A stretch of 64,000 nucleotides of DNA from Bacteroides mediterraneensis (lineage in GTDB: Bacteria; Bacteroidota; Bacteroidia; Bacteroidales; Bacteroidaceae), in the NCBI RefSeq assembly GCF_900128455.1, contig NZ_LT635783.1, positions 2,072,919 to 2,136,918 on the forward strand, given 5' to 3'. The position numbers and the translations under genes were made by a program. Under the pieces are notes generated by a model. It did no database searches. It was not told the DNA's origin and saw only the letters and a list, made by a program, of their open reading frames with translations. Every line of letters starts with the position of its first letter. Positions within the stretch are counted from its first letter, which is position 1. Positions 18,198 to 27,180 of the stretch are shown piece after piece.

Positions 18198-18222
18198 GTG
18201 TGTATTGCTTTTAAAATCCTTG

Positions 18223-18230
18223 CAAAGATA
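18223..18230 (-). promoter_or_regulatory. -7 promoter box for mnmE
   Basis: Minus-strand TATCTTTG, 25 bp before the mnmE ATG. Confidence 0.6.
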
Positions 18231-18268
18231 CGGTTTTCGGGTTACATCCGGAAGGAGAGCCGACAGAT

Positions 18269-18760
18269 TTATGCAGGCAGGTAGAGGGTTTTCACCAGCA
18301 GGTCGACCACTTTTTCGAGGTATTCGCGGTCGGTTTCATCGAAGGTAGCCAACTGGTCGCTGTCGATGTCGAGCACGCCCCGGACTTCTCCGTTGACCGT
18401 CATCGGCACGACGATTTCGGAACGGGAGAGGGAACTACAGGCGATATGGCCGGGGAACTGGTCTACGTCGGGCACGACTTGGGTACGGGCTTCGGCCCAG
18501 GCGGTACCGCATACACCACGACCTTTCTTGATGCGGTAGCAGGCCACGCTGCCTTGGAACGGGCCGAGGTGAAGCTCGCCTTCGTGTACCAGGTAGAAGC
18601 CTACCCAGAAGAATCCGAAGGCTTCTTTCAGGGCGGCACTGGTGTTGGCCAATACACTGATTTCGTTTTTCTCGCCTTCAATCAGGGGGGCGAATTGTTC
18701 AAGGAATTGCGCGTAACGCTGACGCTTGTCGGTAAGGGTGGATTTGAAACTTGCTTCCAT
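18269..18760 (-). CDS. msrC: Free methionine-(R)-sulfoxide reductase (GAF domain)
   Basis: A 163-residue GAF-domain enzyme that reduces free methionine-R-sulfoxide in the cytoplasm, as part of oxidative-stress repair. The three catalytic or resolving cysteines of fRMsr are present: C74 (VACYRI), C84 (GVCGTAW) and C108 (HIACSS), along with the conserved SRSEIVVP strand and GVLDIDSD. The length is normal for the family. It follows the uridine phosphorylase gene on the same strand, 72 bp apart. Confidence 0.9.
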   Translation of the reverse strand: MEASFKSTLTDKRQRYAQFLEQFAPLIEGEKNEISVLANTSAALKEAFGFFWVGFYLVHEGELHLGPFQGSVACYRIKKGRGVCGTAWAEARTQVVPDVDQFPGHIACSSLSRSEIVVPMTVNGEVRGVLDIDSDQLATFDETDREYLEKVVDLLVKTLYLPA

Positions 18761-18832
18761 GTAGATGATTTTTCAGACAGAAAAACAGGCTCTCTTCCGG
18801 AGAAGGGAACCTGTTGATTGATAATTAGTTTA

Positions 18833-19711
18833 CTAGATTCTTTCAAGGACGACTTTAATCAGGTCGTCGATTTTGCTCTTGTATCCGGTGTTGGCTTCCT
18901 TGGCCACGCGGTTGGCAATGACCATGCACACGGTGGTGGCTTTATGGCCTTGCAGACGGGCCAGTCCGGCCAGGGCAGAGCTTTCCATTTCGAAGTTGGT
19001 GATGCGGTGTCCCTGGTATTCGAAGCTTTCGATTTTCTCGTTCTGGTGCGGGTCGGCCAAGGGGATACGGAGCTGACGTCCTTGCGGACCGAAGAAACCG
19101 CCACAGGCCACGGTCACGCCGCGTACCATGTCGGTGCCGGCGATGCGTTCCACCAGTTCCTTGTCGGCATGAATCACGTAGGGAGCCGGGGCGCAGAGGT
19201 TACCTGTCCAGCCCAGGTGGTTGAGCAGGGCGCGTTCCATGGGCAGGTCGCACACGGCGTTGCGTCCTTCGTAAAAGTTCAGGAGGCCGTCGAATCCCAC
19301 GGAGACTTCGGAACAGATGAAGGTGCCTACGGGCGTGTAGGACTGCAGGCCGCCGCAGGTACCGATGCGCACGATTTCCAGCTGTCGGAAGGTATCGTTT
19401 TCTTCGCGGGTCTGGAAGTTGATGTTGGCCAGCGCATCGATTTCATTCATCACGATGTCGATGTTGTCGCACCCGATACCGGTGGAGGTCACCATGATGC
19501 GTTTGCCTTTGTAGGTACCGGTGATGGTATGAAACTCACGGCTTTCCACTTCACATTCGCGGGTGTCGAAGTGGGAAGCTACGAGGGCCACACGTCCGGG
19601 GTCACCCACCAGAATAATTTTGTCGGCCAGGTGCTCCGGTTTCACGTGGAGATGGAATACAGAACCGTCTTCGTTGATAATCAGTTCTGAAGGGGGAAAA
19701 TACTTTTTCAT
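18833..19711 (-). CDS. udp: Uridine phosphorylase-like nucleoside phosphorylase
   Basis: A 292-residue member of the PNP/UDP phosphorylase family, cleaving nucleosides with phosphate for salvage. The phosphate loop region shows ILVGDPGRV and MVTSTGIGCDN, the central strand has VRIGTCGGLQ, and the substrate region NFEMESSALAGLA carries the FEMES motif that binds ribose. Uridine is the likeliest substrate by similarity to Bacteroides enzymes, but base specificity cannot be fixed by eye. It lies between floA and the fRMsr gene, same strand. Confidence 0.88.
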   Translation of the reverse strand: MKKYFPPSELIINEDGSVFHLHVKPEHLADKIILVGDPGRVALVASHFDTRECEVESREFHTITGTYKGKRIMVTSTGIGCDNIDIVMNEIDALANINFQTREENDTFRQLEIVRIGTCGGLQSYTPVGTFICSEVSVGFDGLLNFYEGRNAVCDLPMERALLNHLGWTGNLCAPAPYVIHADKELVERIAGTDMVRGVTVACGGFFGPQGRQLRIPLADPHQNEKIESFEYQGHRITNFEMESSALAGLARLQGHKATTVCMVIANRVAKEANTGYKSKIDDLIKVVLERI

Positions 19712-19747
19712 ACGTTACGTTTTTAGTCAAGTAAAGTTTATGTCTTC

Positions 19748-20749
19748 TTATTTGCCGATGGGCTCGTGTCCGGCAGGATGAGAATCCGGTCGGGCAATGC
19801 TGCTCCGCATGTCGGTATCGGCTTGGATATTCTTCATCCGGTAGTAGTCCATGATACCCAGGTTGCCGCTTCGGAAGGCTTCGGCCATGGCTTTGGGCAC
19901 TTCGGCTTCTGCCTGAATCACGTTGGCACGGGCTTCTTCGGCTTTGGCTTTCATCTCCTGTTCCAGGGCTACGGCCATGGCGCGGCGTTCCTCGGCCTTG
20001 GCCTGGGCGATGTTCTTGTCGGCATTGGCCTGGTCAATCTGCAGGGAAGCTCCGATGTTACGGCCGATATCGATATCGGCAATATCAATGGAAAGGATTT
20101 CGAAAGCGGTACCGGCATCGAGTCCCTTGCGCAGCACGAGCTTGGAGATGGAGTCGGGGTTTTCGAGTACCGACTTATGATTTTCGGAAGAACCGATGGA
20201 AGAAACGATGCCTTCGCCTACACGGGCCAGTACGGTGTCTTCACCGGCCCCACCCACCAGCTGGCGGATGTTGGCGCGTACGGTCACACGGGCCTTGGCA
20301 ATGAGCTGGATACCATCTTTGGCCACGGCAGTGACGGGAGGGGTATCAATCACTTTCGGATTGACCGACATCTGTACGGCTTCGAACACGTCGCGTCCGG
20401 CCAGATCGATGCTGGTGGCCATCTTGAAGGAAAGTTCGATGTTGGCTTTTGAAGCTGATACCAAAGCGTGTACCACCTTTTCCACGTGTCCCCCGGCCAT
20501 ATAGTGAGCTTCCAGATCATCACGGGTAATGTTGCTCAATCCGGCTTTGTGGGCTTCAATCATGGCGGGTACGATGACGTAGGGCGGCACGTTACGGATG
20601 CGCATCAGGAACAGCTGGATGAGCGAAATCTTGACGCCCGACACCTTGGCCGAGAGCCAGAGAAAGAAAGGCACGTAGTGGAAAAAAATGACCAGGAAGA
20701 TGATGACACCTCCGGCCAGAATAAAGGGGAGATAAGCGGGATTAATCAT
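19748..20749 (-). CDS. floA: Flotillin-like protein FloA
   Basis: A 333-residue membrane scaffold protein of the FloA (formerly UPF0365) family. An N-terminal hydrophobic hairpin ([20 protein letters not shown]) inserts in the membrane. It is followed by an SPFH/PHB-like region and a long Ala/Glu-rich coiled coil ([20 protein letters not shown] and the following repeats). Flotillins organise functional membrane microdomains. The gene directly follows nfeD, the usual partner. Confidence 0.95.
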   Translation of the reverse strand: MINPAYLPFILAGGVIIFLVIFFHYVPFFLWLSAKVSGVKISLIQLFLMRIRNVPPYVIVPAMIEAHKAGLSNITRDDLEAHYMAGGHVEKVVHALVSASKANIELSFKMATSIDLAGRDVFEAVQMSVNPKVIDTPPVTAVAKDGIQLIAKARVTVRANIRQLVGGAGEDTVLARVGEGIVSSIGSSENHKSVLENPDSISKLVLRKGLDAGTAFEILSIDIADIDIGRNIGASLQIDQANADKNIAQAKAEERRAMAVALEQEMKAKAEEARANVIQAEAEVPKAMAEAFRSGNLGIMDYYRMKNIQADTDMRSSIARPDSHPAGHEPIGK

Positions 20750-20797
20750 ATACGTTAGATTTAAAAGTGAATACAGGAAGAAAGGTGAACGTGAAGT

Positions 20798-21262
20798 TTA
20801 CGCATGTTTCACGTACACCGTGGTCTCATTGATGCGGACAATCTCTACCGGTGTCTTCTCGTCGATGAATCCGTCGGCCGACTGCACCTCGATGATGTGT
20901 CCGTTGAAGTCGGCGTTGCCAATCAGAGTCAGACGGGTGACGCTCATGCCCCGGTCGCCGGGTTTCAGGTCCATTCCCTCAAAGGGAGAGGGACGGTAGT
21001 CGAGGGTTTTCTTCAATGACAGACGATCGACGGTCTTGGAGCGCATGAACCACCACGTCACGCCGATTATGCCCAGCAGAGAGACTCCGATGGTGAGGAA
21101 TCCGGCCTGTGAGCCGAGCGAGGCAAAAGCGGAATAGATGGCATAAAGGATGCACACCGCAGCTCCGACTCCCGCCACGCTGATGCCGGGAATCAGAAAG
21201 ACTTCGATGGCAAAGAGTATCAGGCCTCCGATAATGAGTGCGATGATAATCAGTGTTTCCAT
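20798..21262 (-). CDS. NfeD family membrane protein
   Basis: A 154-residue NfeD of the short type: two or three N-terminal membrane helices (LIIIALIIGGLILFAIEVFL; GISVAGVGAAVCILYAIYS; GFLTIGVSLLGIIGVTWWF) and a C-terminal OB-fold of about 60 residues (GDRGMSVTRLTLIGNADFNG...INETTVYVKH). It works with flotillin in membrane organisation. It is followed by floA (48 bp) and preceded by the TPR/PD40 gene (19 bp), probably one operon. Confidence 0.92.
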   Translation of the reverse strand: METLIIIALIIGGLILFAIEVFLIPGISVAGVGAAVCILYAIYSAFASLGSQAGFLTIGVSLLGIIGVTWWFMRSKTVDRLSLKKTLDYRPSPFEGMDLKPGDRGMSVTRLTLIGNADFNGHIIEVQSADGFIDEKTPVEIVRINETTVYVKHA

Positions 21263-21281
21263 GGTAGTGTATATTTTTATA

Positions 21282-22700
21282 TTAGAGGTTCTTCAGTTTC
21301 TTGATTTCCGTGTTCCGGATGTCAAGCGTAAGCGCCTCAATTTCTTCGCGCAGCTCTTTCACCCGCTTCTCACGGTCGAGGATACCCGGTGTCAGCTTGT
21401 TCTTCAGTTCCGTATCGCCGGATGCATAATTGGCCCGGATTTGTACGAGGGCCTCGTCCATGGCTTTCAGGTCTTTTTCTTTCTGCTGGAGCAGCTGGTA
21501 TTTTTTCCGTGCCTCTTCCGAGCGGAAATCAGCAAGGGTATGATAGATGTCGTGATCGTCTACCACGAAGCGGAAATCGCCTTTCTTTTGGGTCTCGTTT
21601 TCGCCGTACATCACCTGTGCCAGTTGTTGCTTGGCTATCCGGACTTTGTCGGCATCCCCCCAAGTGTGCTGGATGCCGTTCAGCATCGCTACATTGGTCA
21701 GCAATTCGGGGTCGGTCGTATCATAGTCATACACTTGCTTGGAGCTGTTGGGGGCAAAGACATACACACAGACTTTGCCTTCCGGCTGATAACGGTCGGA
21801 AGCGAACCATCCCAGGTCGTTAAAGTCGTCGATGGCATACATATAGTCGTTAAAAGGAGAATTGAACGGAAACCCCATATTGTCCGGTTTCAAATAGCTT
21901 CCGTCTTCCGAGTCATAACGGGTAATGAAAATGTCATAACCGCCCAGGCTTTCTTCTCCCTTGGCCGCAAAATAAAGAGTAATACCGTCGGAATTGATAA
22001 ACGGATAGTTCAGGTCAGTACCTGCTTCGTCCAAACCTTTCACTTTTTCGGGTACTCCCCAGTCACCTCCCAGCGTGACACTGGTGTAAAGGGCTCTTTC
22101 GTTTGTTCCCGGTACACGGTGGGCAAGGATTTTCTTGTCTTTCATTCCGTTGGTGAATTCCGTACAGTCGCTTTCGCCGGTAAGCCCCACCTTTCCGGAT
22201 TCCTCGTTGATTTTATATGCCTGAAGGAAGTCATTTTTATCGACCACAAAACTGTCAATGACGGCTACGCTTTCCACTCCCCGCATCATACGGGCTCCCA
22301 TGCGGTAGCGGTCCAACAGTGCTTCCAGTTCGGAAGTGTCACGGTTCTTACGCTCCATCCAATAGATGTGGTCTTCCAAGTTCTCAATGGCTTCGTCAAA
22401 GCGGTACAAGTCGAAATAGGCTTTGCTCAGGTAGAGAAAACCGTTGATGACCTTGCGTTCGGCACTTTTCTCCAGATAGGGTACAGACTCTTTCAATTCG
22501 CCGGTCTCATAGCAGCAGGCGCCGTACCAGAAGTTGTAGTTGGCATTTGAAGGAGATTGTTTCACCAAGCGTTGGAAGACAGGTTTCGCCTTGTCAAACT
22601 GCTTGTCGTTGAACCATTTTTGTGCTTGGCTCAGGGTCTGTGCGGAAACTCCTCCCACACCACAAAGAGCCAATAGAGGGAGTATGTATCTTTTTTTCAT
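21282..22700 (-). CDS. Exported TPR / PD40 repeat protein
   Basis: I place the start at the ATG at 22700 because it gives a clean signal peptide (MKKRYILPLLALCGVGGVSA, cut before Q); the longer frame adds 40 basic residues ahead of it. The mature part has TPR-type helical repeats (AQKWFNDKQFDKAKPVFQRL; YNFWYGACCYETGELKESVP), then a beta-propeller-like section with PD40 signatures (DLNYPFINSDGITLYFAAKG; YDIFITRYD), and a long C-terminal coiled coil (EARKKYQLLQQKEKDLKAMD...). This build is common in Bacteroidetes periplasmic scaffold proteins. The precise function is unknown. It is the likely first gene of the nfeD-floA unit. Confidence 0.82.
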   Translation of the reverse strand: MKKRYILPLLALCGVGGVSAQTLSQAQKWFNDKQFDKAKPVFQRLVKQSPSNANYNFWYGACCYETGELKESVPYLEKSAERKVINGFLYLSKAYFDLYRFDEAIENLEDHIYWMERKNRDTSELEALLDRYRMGARMMRGVESVAVIDSFVVDKNDFLQAYKINEESGKVGLTGESDCTEFTNGMKDKKILAHRVPGTNERALYTSVTLGGDWGVPEKVKGLDEAGTDLNYPFINSDGITLYFAAKGEESLGGYDIFITRYDSEDGSYLKPDNMGFPFNSPFNDYMYAIDDFNDLGWFASDRYQPEGKVCVYVFAPNSSKQVYDYDTTDPELLTNVAMLNGIQHTWGDADKVRIAKQQLAQVMYGENETQKKGDFRFVVDDHDIYHTLADFRSEEARKKYQLLQQKEKDLKAMDEALVQIRANYASGDTELKNKLTPGILDREKRVKELREEIEALTLDIRNTEIKKLKNL

Positions 22701-22922
22701 CGTTTCTGTGTCTAAAAGTTTCTCAAATGTAGGAATATTCTGGGAATTATACCATTTTCTGTTCCCTATTTTTCTTTTTACACGGAACTTTGGCCGTTTT
22801 GGTTTTGCGAATATAACCAATAATGTATATTCCCGGCACGATGCAGTTCATAAAAAAGCGTAACCGTTTCCCTTTATTCGGGCGTTTTTCGTAATTTCGC
22901 CGCCGTTTTTAATATCATACGT

Positions 22923-23684
22923 ATGGGAAAAATGACGGAAGAAGACCGCCTGATGCGCCGCATCAACCAGCGGTTCATGAAAGGGATAATGAAATACAAC
23001 CTGATAGAAGAAGGCGACCGAATCCTGGTGGGCCTTTCGGGTGGGAAAGACTCACTGGCCTTGCTGGAGTTGCTGGCTTTGCGTTCACGCATCTACAAAC
23101 CTAAATTTTCAGTGGTAGCAGCTCATGTGGTGATGAAAAACATCGCCTACGAGTCCGACCAGACCTATCTGCGCGAGTATGCCGAGAAGCTGGGTGTACC
23201 GTATGTGTGCTATGAAACGGAATTCGACCCGTCGACCGACAACCGGAAATCTCCGTGTTTTCTGTGTTCGTGGAACCGGCGGAAGGCGCTCTTCACCGTG
23301 GCCAAGGAGCACGGATGCAACAAAATTGCATTGGGGCACCACATGGACGACATTCTGGAGACTTTGCTCATGAACATGACCTTCCAGGGGGCTTTCAGCA
23401 CCATGCCGCCGCGGCTCGTAATGCGCAAGTTCGACATGACGATTATCCGTCCCATGTGTCTGGTACACGAAGCCGACTTGAAGGAGATGGCCGCCCTCCG
23501 GGATTTCCGCAAGCAGGTGAAGAATTGCCCGTATGAAAAAGACTCCCATCGTTCGGACATGAAAGAGGTGCTGGCCCGGTTGGAAGCCATGAATCCGGAA
23601 GCACGTTACAGCTTGTGGGGGAGCATGAACAACATCCAGCGCGACCTTCTTCCGATGGAGAGTGAAGAGGATTCGCTCGGTTAA
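22923..23684 (+). CDS. TtcA-family tRNA 2-thiolation ATPase
   Basis: A 253-residue N-type ATP pyrophosphatase. It carries the PP-loop GLSGGKDSLALLELLAL, the CxxC pair in PCFLCSWNRRKALF and a third cysteine in VKNCPYEKDS, plus GHHMDDILETLLMNM. This is the TtcA pattern, where an iron-sulfur cluster held by three cysteines assists 2-thiolation of C32 in tRNA. Convergent with the Crp-family gene, with 3 bp between stops. The exact tRNA position in this organism is inferred from the family. Confidence 0.88.
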   Translation: MGKMTEEDRLMRRINQRFMKGIMKYNLIEEGDRILVGLSGGKDSLALLELLALRSRIYKPKFSVVAAHVVMKNIAYESDQTYLREYAEKLGVPYVCYETEFDPSTDNRKSPCFLCSWNRRKALFTVAKEHGCNKIALGHHMDDILETLLMNMTFQGAFSTMPPRLVMRKFDMTIIRPMCLVHEADLKEMAALRDFRKQVKNCPYEKDSHRSDMKEVLARLEAMNPEARYSLWGSMNNIQRDLLPMESEEDSLG

Positions 23685-23687
23685 GTC

Positions 23688-24311
23688 TCATTCGGGGACA
23701 TTCAGTACCACTTGCTTACCCGTCATGGTGATTTTTCCTTCGGCAATCAGTTCCGACAGGGCGCGGGCCAGTGACGGACGGGCTACTCCCAAAATAAAGG
23801 CCACTTCCTGCTGGTTGTGGATGCCTCCGTGCATCTGCAGGTAGTTCAGCAGGCGTGATTTCAGGCTCTGCAAGGCGAATTCATTCAGCTTGCGGCTCAG
23901 AAACAGACTCCGGTCGGAAATGATGGCGATAAAATTCCTCATCACGGCCGGCTGGGCATGCATGAACGCCTCGAAACGGGTACGGTCCATGACAAGCACC
24001 TCGCAGAGTTCCGTGGCTTCCACATTCACCGGGAAACGGTTCTCCGAGGCATAGATGAAGGCCGGAGCCAGAATGTCGGGTGCCTTGATCCAGTCGATGG
24101 TGAGCTGTTTGCCTTCTGCATTTTCCATTTGTGTCTTCACGTTCCCTTTCATCAGAATAAACAAGGAACGGCATGCGTCTCCCTGACGGGCAATGTATTC
24201 TCCTTCCTTATATATGCGCAAACTGTTCGGTGCCTCACGCAGCAGTTGGTGAAGGGCTTCTGCCTCGCATCCTTCAAAGAGGCTCATTCGTGTCAAAACT
24301 TCGGTATGCAT
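23688..24311 (-). CDS. Crp/Fnr-family regulator, probably HcpR-like
   Basis: A 207-residue protein with an N-terminal cyclic-nucleotide-binding-type barrel (IYKEGEYIARQGDACRSLFILMKGNVK) and a C-terminal winged helix (HNQQEVAFILGVARPSLARALSELIAEGKI). It lacks the N-terminal cysteine cluster of Fnr. It is divergent from hcp, with a perfect TGTCAC-4-GTGACA palindrome between them, the standard layout for an HcpR regulator responding to nitric oxide or nitrosative stress. The signal is inferred from the partner gene. Confidence 0.88.
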   Translation of the reverse strand: MHTEVLTRMSLFEGCEAEALHQLLREAPNSLRIYKEGEYIARQGDACRSLFILMKGNVKTQMENAEGKQLTIDWIKAPDILAPAFIYASENRFPVNVEATELCEVLVMDRTRFEAFMHAQPAVMRNFIAIISDRSLFLSRKLNEFALQSLKSRLLNYLQMHGGIHNQQEVAFILGVARPSLARALSELIAEGKITMTGKQVVLNVPE

Positions 24312-24339
24312 CTTTCTTTTAACTTTTCTTTGGGTTCCG

Positions 24340-24373
24340 TGTCACATAGGTGACAGAAATCCCGTGTGGGATT
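24340..24373. promoter_or_regulatory. Crp/Fnr-type operators between the regulator and hcp
   Basis: TGTCACATAGGTGACA (24340-24355) is a perfect 6-4-6 palindrome of Crp/Fnr type. A second perfect palindrome, AATCCCGTGTGGGATT (24358-24373), follows 2 bp later. A weak -7 box (CATCTTTG, 24377-24384) comes just after and has no -33 element, which fits an activator-dependent hcp promoter. Confidence 0.75.
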
Positions 24374-24425
24374 CCTCATCTTTGTGCAAACTTAATGAAA
24401 AATCAACAATAACCCAAGAAAGAAT

Positions 24426-26075
24426 ATGGAAGGAAACATGTTTTGCTACCAGTGCCAGGAAGCTGCCAAGGGCACAGGATGTGTGTTGAAAGGTGTATGT
24501 GGAAAGAAAGATACCACCGCACGTTACATGGATTTACTGCTGTTTGTGGTGCGCGGAGTATCCGTAGCAGCCGATGCCTTGCGTACGAAAGGCCTTGAGG
24601 TGGAAGCCGACACAAACGGTTTTGTTACCGACGCGCTTTTCTCAACGATTACCAATGCCAATTTTGATGACGAAAGCATCCTGGTCCGTGTACGTAAAGG
24701 CCTGGAACTGCGCGACCGCTTGAAGGCGCGTGCTGCCGATGCCGGCATCGCCTTGCCGGAGGTGGACGAACTGACCTGGAATGGTGGAGAAGCGGACTAT
24801 CTGGCCAAATCGGCTTCCGTAGGGGTGCTGAGGGAGCCGAACGAAGACCTTCGCTCATTGAAGGAACTGCTGATGTACGGACTGAAGGGCATGGCCGCTT
24901 ACCACGAACATGCCATGCGACTGGGCTTTGCCGATGAAGCTATCCATGCGTTCATGCAATCGGCGCTGGCCCGCATCACCGTACAGGCAATGGGAGCCGA
25001 TGAACTGGTGGCGCTGGTTCTCGAAGCCGGACAGCACGGGGTACAGGTGATGGCGTTGCTGGATCAGGCGAACACCACCCGTTACGGTCATCCGGAACTG
25101 ACAAAGGTGAACATCGGGGTAGGCAAGAATCCGGGTATCCTAATCAGCGGACACGACTTGCACGATTTGGAAGAGCTGCTGCGCCAGACCGAAGGTACGG
25201 GAGTGGATGTATACACGCATAGCGAAATGCTTCCGGGACACTATTATCCGGCGTTCAAGCAATACAAGCATTTTGTAGGCAACTACGGAAACGCCTGGTG
25301 GAAACAGCGCGAGGAGTTTACGGCCTTCAACGGTCCGATTGTCTTCACCACCAACTGTATCGTGCCGCCATTGGAGAATGCATCGTACAAGGAGCGGATG
25401 TTTACGGCCAACTCAACAGGCTATCCCGGCTGCAAGCACATCGCTACGGATGCCGAAGGCCACAAGGATTTCTCGGAGGTCATCGCACTGGCCAAGCAAT
25501 GCCAGCCACCAGTGGAACTGGAACAGGGAGAGATTGTCGGTGGATTTGCTCATAATCAGGTGATGCAGCTGGCCGATAAGGTGGTAGAAGCGGTGAAGAG
25601 CGGAGCCATCCGCAAGTTTGTGGTCATGGCCGGATGCGACGGACGCATGAAGAGCCGCGATTACTATGCCGATTTTGCACAGGCCCTTCCGAAAGATACG
25701 GTCATCCTTACAGCAGGTTGTGCCAAGTACCGTTACAACAAACTGCCGTTGGGCGACATTCAGGGAATTCCTCGGGTACTCGATGCCGGACAATGCAACG
25801 ACAGCTACTCACTGGCTGTGATTGCCCTGAAGCTGAAGGAAGTCTTCCAGTTGAACGACATCAACGAACTGCCCATCGTGTACAACATTGCCTGGTACGA
25901 ACAGAAGGCAGTCATTGTCCTGCTGGCCCTGCTGAGCCTGGGCGTGAAACACATTCACCTGGGACCCACATTGCCGGCCTTCCTCTCACCGAACGTAGCC
26001 AAGGTACTGGTCGAACAGTTCGGCATCGGAGGTATTACTACCCCCGAAGCGGACATGCAACTGTTCGGCATCTGA
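24426..26075 (+). CDS. hcp: Hydroxylamine reductase / hybrid cluster protein
   Basis: A 549-residue hybrid cluster protein. The N-terminal cysteines C7, C10, C19 and C25 (spacing Cx2Cx8Cx5C) are the class I pattern of strict anaerobes. Downstream are the hybrid cluster ligands, including cysteines in [21 protein letters not shown] and DAGQCNDS. Hcp acts in nitric oxide and hydroxylamine detoxification in the cytoplasm. It is controlled by the divergent Crp-family regulator. Its stop lies 7 bp from the convergent M28 peptidase gene. Confidence 0.97.
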   Translation: MEGNMFCYQCQEAAKGTGCVLKGVCGKKDTTARYMDLLLFVVRGVSVAADALRTKGLEVEADTNGFVTDALFSTITNANFDDESILVRVRKGLELRDRLKARAADAGIALPEVDELTWNGGEADYLAKSASVGVLREPNEDLRSLKELLMYGLKGMAAYHEHAMRLGFADEAIHAFMQSALARITVQAMGADELVALVLEAGQHGVQVMALLDQANTTRYGHPELTKVNIGVGKNPGILISGHDLHDLEELLRQTEGTGVDVYTHSEMLPGHYYPAFKQYKHFVGNYGNAWWKQREEFTAFNGPIVFTTNCIVPPLENASYKERMFTANSTGYPGCKHIATDAEGHKDFSEVIALAKQCQPPVELEQGEIVGGFAHNQVMQLADKVVEAVKSGAIRKFVVMAGCDGRMKSRDYYADFAQALPKDTVILTAGCAKYRYNKLPLGDIQGIPRVLDAGQCNDSYSLAVIALKLKEVFQLNDINELPIVYNIAWYEQKAVIVLLALLSLGVKHIHLGPTLPAFLSPNVAKVLVEQFGIGGITTPEADMQLFGI

Positions 26076-26082
26076 TGACGGC

Positions 26083-27099
26083 TTAATAGGATTTCTCGTT
26101 GGCCAGATTCCAGGCATTGAGGAAAGAAGCTTTCGTGATTTCCACCACCTTCTCCCAGTTCAGCTTGTCTGCATGGTCGGAAGGCTGGTGGTAATCCGGA
26201 TGCCCGTCCGTGTGATACCAGATGATGGGAATGTCGTGCACGGCAAACGAAGCATTGTCGCTTCCTCCCACCGGACGGTCCCAAGGACGGTAGTCGGGCT
26301 TCAGTTTCAGCTTGTAACGGACGATGTCGTCTTTCAGCCACTGTCCCAAGGCCGGATGCGCCTCCGTATAGAAATACACCACATGTTCGGGTTGTTCCGG
26401 GAAATGGTTCCGCCCGATCATGTCAAAATTCAGGTAACCTTTAATCTCCTTCACGAAATCACAATTCTGCATGAAATACTGGGAGCCGAGCAATCCTTTC
26501 TCTTCTCCGTCCCAGAAGGCGATGATCACGTTGCGCAGCGGTTTCTTGCCACTGGCCTGAAAGGCACGGGCAATTTGCATCACTGCCGACACTCCCGATG
26601 CGTTGTCATCGGCTCCGTTGTAAATCTTGTCATCCGCCAATGTCTCGTCAATGCCTAGATGATCGAAATGGGCACCGACCACGACATACTCGTCGGTCCG
26701 TTCTCCGGGAATCATTCCCAGCACGTTGGCCATCTGAAGAGAACGGTGTGTCAGCTGCTTCAATTGGGCGATGGAATCGGGATGTACCTGCCAGCGGCCT
26801 TTTTGCTGTCTTTCCTTGGCACAAGCCTCGAAAGGTTGATAATAGGAATCTCCGTAAAGAGGAGAGATACCGGCCTCCTGAAGACAGGAAACCAGATAGC
26901 GGGCAGCCACGCGCGAACCGGTCATACCGGCTTCACGTCCTTGCAGGGCATCGTCTGCCAGAAAACCTACGATGGCTTCAGCCGAAGGTCGGTTAATACT
27001 TTGCAGGCCTTTTTCCACGGCGGTCTGTGCCTGCAGGAGAGAGGTACCGCATGAACCGATGGTCCATGCCAGTAACAGAGAGGTTACAGTCTTTTTCAT
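26083..27099 (-). CDS. Exported M28-family zinc metallopeptidase
   Basis: About 338 residues from the ATG at 27099, which gives a signal peptide (MKKTVTSLLLAWTIGSCGTS...); the longer frame to 27168 would add 23 residues ahead of it. The zinc ligands of M28 co-catalytic peptidases are visible: GAHFDHLG, NGADDNASG, DGEEKGLLGS, FDMIGRN and a final His near YHQPSDHADK. An aminopeptidase acting on peptides in the periplasm is most likely. A cysteine in GSCGTS could make it a lipoprotein, but the LxxC fit is poor. It follows the TonB receptor gene on the same strand. Confidence 0.88.
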   Translation of the reverse strand: MKKTVTSLLLAWTIGSCGTSLLQAQTAVEKGLQSINRPSAEAIVGFLADDALQGREAGMTGSRVAARYLVSCLQEAGISPLYGDSYYQPFEACAKERQQKGRWQVHPDSIAQLKQLTHRSLQMANVLGMIPGERTDEYVVVGAHFDHLGIDETLADDKIYNGADDNASGVSAVMQIARAFQASGKKPLRNVIIAFWDGEEKGLLGSQYFMQNCDFVKEIKGYLNFDMIGRNHFPEQPEHVVYFYTEAHPALGQWLKDDIVRYKLKLKPDYRPWDRPVGGSDNASFAVHDIPIIWYHTDGHPDYHQPSDHADKLNWEKVVEITKASFLNAWNLANEKSY

Positions 27100-27180
27100 A
27101 ATGAGAGCAAAAATAGGGAGAACTTGCGAATTTCCCAAACTTATTCTTCCAGTTTCTTCACGTAGCAAGAGCTTGATTTT

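Noticed and set aside
21150..22550. 466-codon plus-strand frame opposite the NfeD and TPR/PD40 genes
   Set aside because: It spans two well-supported minus-strand genes and has no recognisable domain; a shadow frame.
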